A DNA stretch of 64,000 nt from contig NC_056758.1 of assembly GCF_018687715.1 (NCBI RefSeq), positions 11,961,501 through 12,025,500 on the forward strand, written 5' to 3'. Shown here piece by piece: positions 12,278 through 22,149 of the stretch. The notes beneath the pieces are model-generated. The model was not told the origin of the DNA. It did no database searches and worked only from the letters and a program-made list of their open reading frames with translations. A program made the position numbers and the translations under genes. Numbering within the stretch: position 1 is the stretch's first letter; the number at the start of each line of letters is the position of its first letter. This DNA is from Carya illinoinensis (Eukaryota > Streptophyta > Magnoliopsida > Fagales > Juglandaceae).

Positions 12278-14445
12278 TGTGATGAACCGCTTTTAAGTGT
12301 ATTTTCGCTGAAGTATTTGTTCTTATTTAATTAATATACTAGTTATTTTATTTTAATGTATTTGCGTTTTTAAAATTGGGTTTTAATTTAATTTAATTTA
12401 TTTGAGGTTGTGTTTTATTTCTTTAAGCTGTTTAGTGGTTTTAATCTTTTTGGCGGTTTGTTTCGTTTTCCCGGAGTGAGGATTGGACCTCATCTCTTTT
12501 CACATCTTTTCCCCTTTTTTCTCTTTTTCCCTTTTTCTTTTTCCCTTCTTTTTCCTTTTTCCTTCTTTTCTTTTTCTTCTTTTTCTTTTTCTCTCTCCTC
12601 TCTCCCCGATTCGGACCCCCCCCGAGCTCTCTCTCTCTCCTCCCTCTCCCTCACGCCGGCGCCACCTTCTCTCTACCTTACCGCCGCCGTCCGGCCACCA
12701 ACCGGACCCCCACCGGTCCCATTCTCTTCCTCTCCCTCCGGTGCACCACCCCTCCAAAACCCACCCCCAACCGGCCGGCCATTTGGCCGGAAAAAGCTTC
12801 CAAAGGGCGCACGGATTTCACTCCGATCCGCCGCCGTCGCTCCACCTCCGGCCACCATTTCTTCACCACTTCATCACCGGTCCCTTGCCGTCCTAACCCA
12901 CCCATTTCCGGCCTCCAACGACCACCGGAGCAGCTCCCACGAGCTTGTTTTCTGATTTGCCATTTTCGGCCATTTCCGGCCATTCCGCCTCCACCCACGA
13001 CCGTCCGTCACTTCCAATAGCTTCACAACCACCTCTAGACCATTCCCTATCAATCCCGTGTCCTAGTTTGTCCCCGTTCAAAAGTGGGTTTTTCAGACCC
13101 ACGGCCACAGTGAATTTTCACTGTGACGTTGATGTTTTTCCGCCGTTTGCAACGCCGCTTGTTTTCTAAAATTGCCATATAGCGCTGTAAGTATTTTCCA
13201 AACCCTATTTTCAGATTTTAATATATATCGCTCATTCAATTTATTTATTGTTGTTGGTTGTTGATTCCGGATTGAGTCCGAGGAGTTTCGGGGGTCGGAT
13301 GGATGGAGGACGGAGTTGCCTGTTTATTTGATTAATGATTGTTGGATTATTTTATTATGCATTGTTATGGCATTGCATGGTGCATGCACGTGTGTTTGTG
13401 GGATTTGTGTGAAAAGCCTGTGTATTGGCGTGAGTGGTTTTACGGGTGCGTGTGTATCACGAGCCCAAGCCGGGATGGGTTATTATCTCGGTGGAGCTCC
13501 TCTGGTCACTCGGGAGCGGAATAAACTGAGTGATGTCCCCTGAGTTGTCGAGAGAGATGACGGGAGCGGGGCTAGGGGATGCTTGGCTACGAACGTGCCG
13601 GGCATGGAACCGGGCATCGCCCTACTCACCGACTCCGTGGCCCTTCACTGGCGAGGGCTAGAGGATGCTTGGCTACGAACGCGCGGGGCGCGGAACTGGG
13701 CATCGCTCGTTAGGTGGCACATGCGTGGTGGTACTCTACGGTGTGACACTGGAGCCAGGGTGTGCGGATGACCCCTAGGGGAGGTCATGGTGCATACGGT
13801 TAAAATTGGATAATGGTTTGTGAGGCCAAATGGGACTTTTGGCGTGGGCCAGATGGACTTCTGGCGAGATATTGGGCCGGATGGACTTCCGGCGAGATAT
13901 TGGGCCAAATGGACTTTTGGCGGCCAAATGTGGCTTTTGGCGTGTTTTTCGGAAAGGATATGTTTTTGGGCCAAATGGGTTTTTGGCGTGTGTGGAAAAC
14001 TGGTGTTTTTGGGCTTTGTGCATTGGGCATGTTTCATGCATCTTGTTTGAGTTATATGTGTTTTTATCTGGTAGTGTTTGGGGTTTTACTTACCTGCGGA
14101 ACCATTTGTGGTTCCGTAGCTTTTGGTGCAGGAGTTGAGGATGAGGAGGAAGAGGTTGAGCCCGAGGATGCGGCTCCGCCGGGTTGCTGATGCTATCTTT
14201 TATATTTGTTTAAAACTGCATTTGTGTTTTGTAATATTTTATCTATGTATGTTTTAAACAGCTTGTATTACGTTAAGAAATTCTGGTACTTAGTTATGAC
14301 CTTCTTTATCCGCTGCGTGTTTATCTGTACACATCTGTTGCCTTGCACACACCCGGCACCCGTCGAGGGGATGGTGACCCGGGTTGTCACCATCCGGACG
14401 TCTCAATTTCCCCGTGTTTGGGCGTGGGGATTTGGGGGCGTCACA
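12278..14445 (+). repeat. 5' LTR of the Tekay-like element
   Basis: The LTR is 2,168 bp, TG...CA bounded, and almost identical to 19608-21774. It opens with an AT-rich part, then a pyrimidine-rich CT tract (about 12485-12650) and a C-rich CCGGCCA/CCGCC segment. Later come internal repeats: a duplicated GAGGATGCTTGGCTACGAAC block (about 13575-13700) and several copies of GGGCCAAATGGACTTTTGGC-like units (about 13830-13995). Open frames in it reflect this biased composition and are not genes. Confidence 0.93.
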
Positions 14446-14465
14446 GGTAGTATCAGAGCGGTTTG
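14446..14465 (+). promoter_or_regulatory. Primer binding site, initiator tRNA-Met type
   Basis: Directly after the 5' LTR the sequence reads GTAGTATCAGAGCGG, close to the TGGTATCAGAGC complement of the plant initiator tRNA-Met 3' end used by many LTR elements. Reverse transcription would begin here. Confidence 0.75.
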
Positions 14466-14739
14466 GCTCTGGGTAAAACCACATGTCCCGTAGGTAGTAC
14501 CAGAATGTTTTTAAAGTTGTGTTTTAAAAAAAAAAAAAAAAAAAAAAACTATGTTAAGTATTGTTATGTTATTTGTTTTATTTGTGTGAGCTTGTTTGTT
14601 TGTTTTTGTTTATTTAGTCATGTTTTGGCATGCTGGTTTCTTTTATTTCTTGCTGCGTAGTGCCGTTTTTGTTTTGTTGGTTTTATGATGGTTTTTTGTT
14701 TTCTTAAAGGAGGGTCAAGAGTAGCGTTGTGACAGGAAT

Positions 14740-16017
14740 ATGGGGAGACCAGGGATACCAAAGAAAAATACTCAGGAACCACAGGATAATACCTCCAGGG
14801 ATGACTCCATAGCCGAAGCAATTCGGCAGATGACGGAGTTTATGCAACAGAGTGCGAGGTCTCAACAGGCAGGGCTTTGGCCACCACAAGGACCTTGGCC
14901 ACCACAAGGGGGTCCTTGGCCACCATCAGGAGGGCCTTGTCCACCATCAGGAGGGCCCTACCCACCGTCAGGAGAGCCTTGTCCACAACAAGGAGGGTAT
15001 TGGCCACAACCAGGAGGTCCCTGGCCATATCAGGGAGGGCCTTGGATGTATCAAGGAGGGTCCAGTAGCATGGTGCAAGCCGGATGCACCTATGAGCGCT
15101 TCTTGGCGCATAGGACTCCACACTTCTCTGGGAATGAGGATCCACTTCAGGCTGGAAAATGGATCAAAGATCTGGAGAAGACTTTTGAGGTGTGTGGGTG
15201 CACTGAGGCACAGCAAGTACTCTACGCCAGCTATCTCTTGCAAGGTATCGCTTCTGATTGGTGGGATACCAGGAGGGTGATGTTGGAATCTGAACTGGGA
15301 TCTTTCGCTGCGGTGACCTGGCAGCGTTTTAAGAAGGAATTCAATGACCGCTTCTTTCCTGCATCAGTAAGGAAGCAAAAGGCAAGAGAGTTCTCCAATC
15401 TGGTCCAAGGGGGCGCAACAGTGGAACAATACGCCCGGAGGTTTATAGAACTTGAGCGATTTGCTCCTCATCTTGTTGCCACTGAGGAGATGCGAGCAGA
15501 TCGTTTTCAGGAAGGGCTACGCCCTGATATACGCCGTATGGTGGTCAGCCTTCGGATATCCACTTTTCAGGAGTTAGTGGATGTGGCCACCCTTGTAGAG
15601 CGGGAAAATAATCTGTGTATGGGCTCCCCTCCAGGGCAAAAGAGGCGGAGTTTTTCTGGTGAAGGAAGCAGCTCGGGTTCGCCTCAGAAGTTTGTTCAGC
15701 GGACCGGAACTCGATCTCAAGCATCCACCTCAAGTGTTCGCATGGGAGGACGTATGCCTGTTTGTGGAGCTTGTAATAGAGCTCATGAGGGCGAGTGTCG
15801 CACGAGTAGCGGACCCCAGTGTTATCGGTGCGGCCAAATGGGACATATTGCTCGGGATTGCCCCGTCAGAGTTCAAGGAAGCCGTGGAGGTAGACACGGT
15901 GGAAGAACCAACCCGAGACAAGCAGTGCAAGCCCGAGTTTATGCAGTCACACCCGGAGAGGTGGATGATGAGGCACCAGCGACCCATGATGCTGGAGTAA
16001 TCACAGGTATGGATTAA
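14740..16017 (+). CDS. gag: Gag capsid/nucleocapsid protein of the Tekay-like element
   Basis: The frame has 425 codons and starts at ATG 14740. Residues 47-108 form nine heptapeptide repeats of the form W/C/Y-P-P-x-G-G-P, unusual for this family. A retrotransposon Gag capsid domain follows at about residues 120-280 (FSGNEDPLQAGKWI, YLLQGIASDWWDTRR, KKEFNDRFFP, RFIELERFAPHL). A single CCHC knuckle, CYRCGQMGHIARDC, begins at residue 361 and would bind element RNA. The unspliced frame stops at TAA 16015-16017, three codons after a strong GT splice donor at 16007. Gag would assemble virus-like particles in the cytoplasm. No premature stop is present upstream. Confidence 0.9.
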   Translation: MGRPGIPKKNTQEPQDNTSRDDSIAEAIRQMTEFMQQSARSQQAGLWPPQGPWPPQGGPWPPSGGPCPPSGGPYPPSGEPCPQQGGYWPQPGGPWPYQGGPWMYQGGSSSMVQAGCTYERFLAHRTPHFSGNEDPLQAGKWIKDLEKTFEVCGCTEAQQVLYASYLLQGIASDWWDTRRVMLESELGSFAAVTWQRFKKEFNDRFFPASVRKQKAREFSNLVQGGATVEQYARRFIELERFAPHLVATEEMRADRFQEGLRPDIRRMVVSLRISTFQELVDVATLVERENNLCMGSPPGQKRRSFSGEGSSSGSPQKFVQRTGTRSQASTSSVRMGGRMPVCGACNRAHEGECRTSSGPQCYRCGQMGHIARDCPVRVQGSRGGRHGGRTNPRQAVQARVYAVTPGEVDDEAPATHDAGVITGMD

Positions 16018-16107
16018 TTTAATTTTTTTTAAGTTGGATTTAGCTTTTGGTGCTTTTGGTTTCTTCGTTGTGTTTTTTGGATTTCATGGGTTGTGTGTTT
16101 GGTTCAG
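16007..16107 (+). other. Putative gag-pol spliceosomal intron (101 nt)
   Basis: The donor reads TCACAG|GTATGG and the acceptor TTTGGTTCAG|GAAG. The segment is strongly U-rich, as plant introns are, and contains the Gag stop. Codon phase fits exactly: base 16006 joins 16108-16109 to make one GGA codon, moving from the Gag frame to the Pol frame. Spliced RNA would encode a single 1,549-codon Gag-Pol; unspliced RNA encodes Gag only. No transcript evidence is available here. Confidence 0.65.
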
Positions 16108-19100
16108 GAAGAGTTCGTTTGTATGAGTTTTATGCTTGTACTTTGTTTGATTCTGGTGCTTCACGATCGTTCGTGTCTTCCACGTTTGCTCGGGTGTGTA
16201 ACTTGGTCACGGAACCGTTGCCGAAGGCTATGGTAGTGGCGCTACCCGATGGCGAGATGGTGTGGTGTTCCAAGGTTGCTTTGGGATGCCCGTTAAATTT
16301 TGAGGGAAGGTTTTTGGATGCTGATCTGGTGGTATTCAAGCTGTTGGGTTTTGATATCATCCTCGGGATGGATTGGCTATACCAATATTCTGCGACTATT
16401 AATTGCAGAAGTCGGACAATTAGCTTTCAGCTTCCGGATGGTGATTGTCTGGAATTTGCGGGGAGTAGATTAAAAGAAAAGCCGATGATTATATCGGCGA
16501 TACAGGCAAGAAGAGAGATTGCATGGGGAGCGGATGCATTCTTGGTTCAGATGGTGTCCACGCCGTCTGAGAAGAAGTCCTTGGCAGACATTCCAGTTGT
16601 GGAAGAGTTCCCCGATGTATTTGTGGATGACTTGCCCGGACTATCCCCTGTTCGAGAGATGGAGTTTGTCATAGATTTGGAACCTGGAGCGGCTCCTGTG
16701 CATAAAGCTCCTTATCGCATGGCACCGGCTGAATTGAAAGAGTTGAAGACTCAGTTGCAAGAACTGGTAGAGAAGGGATTTATTCAGCCTAGTACGTCGC
16801 CGTGGGGTGCTCCAGTTTTATTTGTTAAAAAGAAAGATGGAACCCTTCGTATGTGCATTGACTATCGGGAGTTGAACAAAGTGACCATCAAAAATAAATA
16901 TCCTCTCCCGCGGATAGATGATTTATTTGACCAACTTCAAGGAGCAGCCGTGTTCTCTAAGATTGATCTGAGGTCGGGATACTACCAGCTGAGAATCAGA
17001 GAGCAGGATGTGCCGAAAACTGCCTTCAGGTCGAGGTATGGACACTATGAATTTAAGGTGATGCCGTTTGGGTTAGCTAATGCCCCTGCAGCGTTCATGG
17101 ATTTGATGAATAGGGTGTTTCAACCTTACCTGGATTCCTTTGTGGTAGTATTTATCGATGATATACTGATTTATTCCCGAGATGTTGAAGAACATGTGTA
17201 TCATCTTAGTCTGGTACTTGAGAAATTGAGAGAGCACCAGTTGTACGCCAAGCTCAGCAAGTGTGAGTTCTGGTTGGAAGAAGTTAAATTTCTTGGGCAT
17301 GTAATTTCCCGGGGCGGAGTGGCAGTTGATCCCAGTAAGGTAGAAGCCATTTTGTCATGGCCACGCCCGACTACAGTGCGCGAGATCCGGAGTTTCTTGG
17401 GGCTTGCCGGATACTACCGAAGATTTGTTGAAGGTTTTGCTCGCCTATCCGGACCTCTCACAGCTTTGACTCGGAAGAATACAGAATTTGTGTGGTCGGA
17501 GAAGTGTGAGAGAAGCTTCCAGGAATTGAAGAACAGGCTGACAACGGCACCTGTGTTAGCACTCCCAGAATCGCATAAGCCATTCGTAGTCTTCAGTGAT
17601 GTGTCCAAGTTTGGTTTGGGTTGTGTCCTTATGCAGGAAGGACGGGTTGTAGCCTATGCATCTCGTCAGCTAAAGGACCATGAGAAGAATTACCCGACGC
17701 ACGATCTAGAATTGGCTGCGATTGTTTTTGCACTCAAGATCTGGCGGCATTTCTTGTATGGGGAAGCTTCTGAGGTATTTACTGATCATAAGAGCTTGAA
17801 GCATTTGTTTTCCCAGAAAAATCTGAATATGAGGCAAAGGCGTTGGCTGGAGCTAATCAGTGACTATCAGTGTGAGATCAAATACCACCCGGGGAAGGCT
17901 AATATAGTTGCTGATGCTTTGAGCCGGAAGTCTCATTTGGAAGATGAAGCTGAACCGTCGGAAATGGATTCGTTACTTTATGGGATGAGAAGGCTCCTTA
18001 TAGAGAGTTCGCAGCAAGTAGAGATTCTATCTTCAGTTCTTGACGTTCGAGTAACAGATTTTGAAGAATTGAAAGCTCTCCAAAGAAAGGATCCGAAGCT
18101 GCTGAACATCAGGAAAAGAGTCCGAAAATCTCGAGGGCCGTTGCACTATAGCATGGATAGTGATGGAATACTTCGGTTCCGAGATCGCAGAGTGATCCCA
18201 AAGGACTCAGATTTCAAGGAACGGATCATGGCGGAAGCTCATGCAGCCCCGTATTCAGTTCATCCCGGCAGTACAAAGATGTATCGAGACTTGAAGAAAA
18301 CTTACTGGTGGGATGGAATGAAGAAGGACGTTGCCTTATATGTGGAGAAATGCCACACGTGTCGTCAGGTAAAGGCCGAGCATCAGAGACCTGCAGGTAT
18401 GCTCCAACCCCTCCCTATTCCTGAGTGGAAATGGGATGATATCACGATGGACTTCGTAGTGGGTTTGCCAAGAACACCTAGCGGGAAGAATTCTGTTTGG
18501 GTGATTGTGGATCGGTTAACGAAGAGTGCTCATTTTCTGCCTGTTAACAACACCGACTCTTTGGGTAAGTTGACCCGTTTGTATGTCAAGGAGATAGTGA
18601 GGCTACACGGCATACCAAAGAGTATAGTGTCGGATCGGGACCCGAGGTTCACATCGCAGTTCTGGAAGAGTTTGCAGGCAGCTTTGGGTACCAAGTTGAA
18701 GTTCAGCACTGCTTATCACCCGCAGACAGACGGCCAGTCAGAGCGCACCATACAGACCCTGGAAGACATGTTGCGAGCATGTGCCCTGGAATTCCAAGGG
18801 AGTTGGGAAAATCATTTGCCGCTCATTGAGTTTGCCTACAATAACAGCTACCATGCGACCATTCAGATGGCTCCCTATGAAGCTCTTTATGGAAGAAAGT
18901 GTAGGTCGCCCTTGTGTTGGGATGAAGTTGGGGAGAGTAGGGTAATTGGACCCGAAATAATTCAGGAAATGCAAAGCCAAGTCCGGATCATTAGAGATAA
19001 AATGGCGGCAGCTCAGAGTCGCCAGAAAAGCTACGCTGATACCAGGAGGAGAGAATTGTCATTTGAAGTTGGTGATTGGGTTTATCTTAAAGTCTCTCCC

Positions 19101-19490
19101 ATGAGAGGTGTTAAGCGTTTTGGTAAGAAGAGGAAACTAGATCCGAGGTACGTCGGCCCTTTTCAGATTCTGGAGAGAGTAGGGTCCGTCGCCTACAGAG
19201 TTGCTTTGCCAGATTATTTTGGGGATGTTCATGATGTCTTCCACGTATCATCCCTGAAGAAGAGCTTTGGGCAGCAAGAGCCACGTTTCGTCGACCCAAC
19301 AGGTATTCAGTTGCAACCGGATCTCACTTACGAAGTTGTTCCGTCGCAGATTTTGGATTGGAAGGAGCAACAGTTGAGGTCCAAGACGATACCTTTAGTT
19401 AAAGTGGCTTGGGGAGATCCGTTAGCTCAAGACTTCTCTTGGGAGCGAGCAGCGGACATGAGGGAGCGGTACCCGTATCTGTTTGAATGA
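16108..19490 (+). CDS. pol: Pol polyprotein: protease, RT, RNase H, integrase, chromodomain-like tail
   Basis: The frame is open from before 16047 to the stop at 19488-19490; I place the coding start at the intron acceptor, 16108. An ATG at 16086 lies inside the intron. Order: aspartic protease ([10 protein letters not shown]), RT ([20 protein letters not shown], then the catalytic FIDDILIYS), RNase H ([19 protein letters not shown]), integrase zinc region ([26 protein letters not shown]), and integrase DDE core ([39 protein letters not shown]). The GPF/Y-like C-terminal part includes YVGPFQIL and FHVSSLKK. The final segment, [19 protein letters not shown] to ERYPYLF, resembles the divergent chromodomain of Tekay/Del elements that guides integration into heterochromatin. 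Catalytic residues look intact. Confidence 0.92.
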
Positions 19491-19593
19491 TGAAGGTATG
19501 TATTTTAATCTTGATCTCATTTGGTTTGTGAGCGTTTATGTGGCTTGCTGTAAGTTGGTGGCTGATTTGCAATTTCGAGGACGAAATTGTTTT

Positions 19594-19607
19594 TAAGGAG
19601 GGGAGGA
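19594..19607 (+). promoter_or_regulatory. Polypurine tract
   Basis: AAGGAGGGGAGGA abuts the 3' LTR start at 19608. It would prime plus-strand DNA synthesis. Confidence 0.8.
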
Positions 19608-21774
19608 TGTGATGACCCGCTTTTAAGTCTATTTTCGCTGAAGTATTTGTTCTTATTTAATTAATATACTAGTTATTTTATTTTAATGTATTTGCGTTTT
19701 TAAAATTGGGTTTTAATTTAATTTAATTTATTTGAGGTTGTGTTTTATTTCTTTAAGCTGTTTAGTGGTTTTAATCTTTTTGGCGGTTTGTTTCGTTTTC
19801 CCGGAGTGAGGATTGGACCTCATCTCTTTTCACATCTTTTTCCCTTTTTTCTCTTTTTCCCTTTTTCTTTTTCCCTTCTTTTTCCTTTTTCCTTCTTTTC
19901 TTTTTCTTCTTTTTCTTTTTCTCTCTCCTCTCTCCCCGATTCGGACCCCCCCGAGCTCTCTCTCTCTCCTCCCTCTCCCTCACGCCGGCGCCACCTTCTC
20001 TCTACCTTACCGCCGCCGTCCGGCCACCAACCGGACCCCCACCGGTCCCATTCTCTTCCTCTCCCTCCGGTGCACCACCCCTCCAAAACCCACCCCCAAC
20101 CGGCCGGCCATTTGGCCGGAAAAAGCTTCCAAAGGGCGCACGGATTTCACTCCGATCCGCCGCCGTCGCTCCACCTCCGGCCACCATTTCTTCACCACTT
20201 CATCACCGGTCCCTTGCCGTCCTAACCCACCCATTTCCGGCCTCCAACGACCACCGGAGCAGCTCCCACGAGCTTGTTTTCCGATTTGCCATTTTCGGCC
20301 ATTTCCGGCCATTCCGCCGCCACCCACGGCCGTCCGTCACTTCCAATAGCTTCACAACCACCTCTAGACCATTCCCTATCAATCCCGTGTCCTAGTTTGT
20401 CCCCGTTCAAAAGTGGGTTTTTCAGACCCACGGCCACAGTGAATTTTCACTGTGACGTTGATGTTTTTCCGCCGTTTGCAATGCCGCTTGTTTTCTAAAA
20501 TTGCCATATAGCGCTGTAAGTATTTTCCAAACCCTATTTTCAGATTTTAATATATATCGCTCATTCAATTTATTTATTGTTGTTGGTTGTTGATTCCGGA
20601 TTGAGTCCGAGGAGTTTCGGGGGTCGGATGGATGGAGGACGGAGTTGCCTGTTTATTTGATTAATGGTTGTTGGATTATTTTATTATGCATTGTTATGGC
20701 ATTGCATGGTGCATGCACGTGTGTTTGTGGGATTTGTGTGAAAAGCCTGTGTATTGGCGTGAGTGGTTTTACGGGTGCGTGTGTATCACGAGCCCAAGCC
20801 GGGATGGGTTATTATCTCGGTGGAGCTCCTCTGGTCACTCGGGAGCGGAATAAACTGAGTGATGTCCCCTGAGTTGTCGAGAGAGATGACGGGAGCGGGG
20901 CTAGGGGATGCTTGGCTACGAACGTGCCGGGCATGGAACCGGGCATCGCCCTACTCACCGACTCCGTGGCCCTTCGCTGGCGAGGGCTAGAGGATGCTTG
21001 GCTACGAACGCGCGGGGCGCGGAACTGGGCATCGCTCGTTAGGTGGCACATGCGTGGTGGTACTCTACGGTGTGAAACTGGAGCCAGGGTGTGCGGATGA
21101 CCCCTAGGGGAGGTCATGGTGCATACGGTTAAAATTGGATAATGGTTTGTGAGGCCAAATGGGACTTTTGGCGTGGGCCAGATGGACTTCTGGCGAGATA
21201 TTGGGCCGGATGGACTTCCGGCGAGATATTGGGCCAAATGGACTTTTGGCGGCCAAATGTGGCTTTTGGCGTGTTTTTCGGAAAGGATATGTTTTTGGGC
21301 CAAATGGGTTTTTGGCGTGTGTGGAAAACTGGTGTTTTTGGGCTTTGTGCATTGGGCATGTTTCATGCATCTTGTTTGAGTTATATGTGTTTTTATCTGG
21401 TAGTGTTTGGGGTTTTACTTACCTGCGGAACCATTTGTGGTTCCGTAGCTTTTGGTGCAGGAGTTGAGGATGAGGAGGAAGAGGTTGAGCCCGAGGATGC
21501 GGCTCCGCCGGGTTGCTGATGCTATCTTTTATATTTGTTTAAAACTGCATTTGTGTTTTGTAATATTTTATCTATGTATGTTTTAAACAGCTTGTATTAC
21601 GTTAAGAAATTCTGGTACTTAGTTATGACCTTCTTTATCCGCTGCGTGTTTATCTGTACACATCTGTTGCCTTGCACACACCCGGCACCCGTCGAGGGGA
21701 TGGTGACCCGGGTTGTCACCATCCGGACGTCTCAATTTCCCCGTGTTTGGGCGTGGGGATTTGGGGGCGTCACA
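19608..21774 (+). repeat. 3' LTR of the Tekay-like element
   Basis: The LTR is 2,167 bp and near-identical to the 5' LTR. Visible differences include GAACC/GACCC at the start, one C fewer in the poly-C run near 19946, CTCCACC/CGCCACC near 20318 and CACTGG/CGCTGG near 20976. It is followed by the target duplication AAAAC. Confidence 0.93.
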
Positions 21775-21843
21775 AAAACTACAAACAAGAATTCCCATGT
21801 GTTATATATTGTTAAACAAAAGTTTAGATAGAAGAATATTATG

Positions 21844-22149
21844 CTATATAGTTTATTATAATTTGTATTATATTAGTTCTTAATCTAATAAATTTTAATT
21901 GTTACAGTAGTATTATATTATACTATATAGTTTATTATAATTTGTATTATATTAGTTCTTAATCTAATAAATTTTAATTGTTATAGTAGTTCTATATTAT
22001 ACTATATAGTTTATTATAATTTGTATTATATTAGTTCTTAATCTAACAAATTTTAATTGTTATAGTAGTTCTATATTATACTATATAGTACATATTTATA
22101 TTATATTTACTAATACTATACCATATATTAGATTATAATTTGTATTTGG
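21844..22149. repeat. 79-bp AT-rich tandem repeat, left part
   Basis: The word CTATATAGTTTATTATAATT starts at 21844, 21923 and 22002, and a variant starts at 22081, giving a 79-bp period over three-plus units. Related sequence resumes at 24201 after the inverted solo LTR, so the array was split by that insertion. Confidence 0.85.

Larger units (their letters stand above)
12278..21774 (+). mobile_element. Near-intact Ty3/gypsy chromovirus (Tekay/Del-like)
   Basis: Two LTRs (12278-14445, 19608-21774) begin TGTGATGA and end GCGTCACA. The 5-bp duplication AAAAC is present at 12273-12277 and 21775-21779. A tRNA-Met-type PBS follows the 5' LTR and a purine tract precedes the 3' LTR. Gag (14740-16017) and protease-RT-RNase H-integrase-chromodomain (16108-19490) are uninterrupted apart from a putative 101-nt intron between them. 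The LTRs differ by roughly 11 changes counted by eye over 2.17 kb, so insertion is recent. It sits inside the CACTA element. Lineage is judged from domain order and the C-terminal chromodomain-like segment. Confidence 0.93.

Noticed and set aside
12410..13169. Several open frames on both strands in the CT- and CCGG-rich part of the LTR (also at 19740-20498)
   Set aside because: They arise from pyrimidine-rich low-complexity LTR sequence, are present in both LTRs, and show no domain.
13583..14190. Overlapping frames in the LTR repeat zone, including one ending in an acidic tail
   Set aside because: All three frames are open because of GGGCCAAATGG repeats; no known protein is recognised.
16086..16107. 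ATG at 16086 as an independent pol start
   Set aside because: It lies just before the splice acceptor, downstream of the gag ORF, and independent pol initiation is not usual for this lineage; the spliced reading is the simpler explanation.
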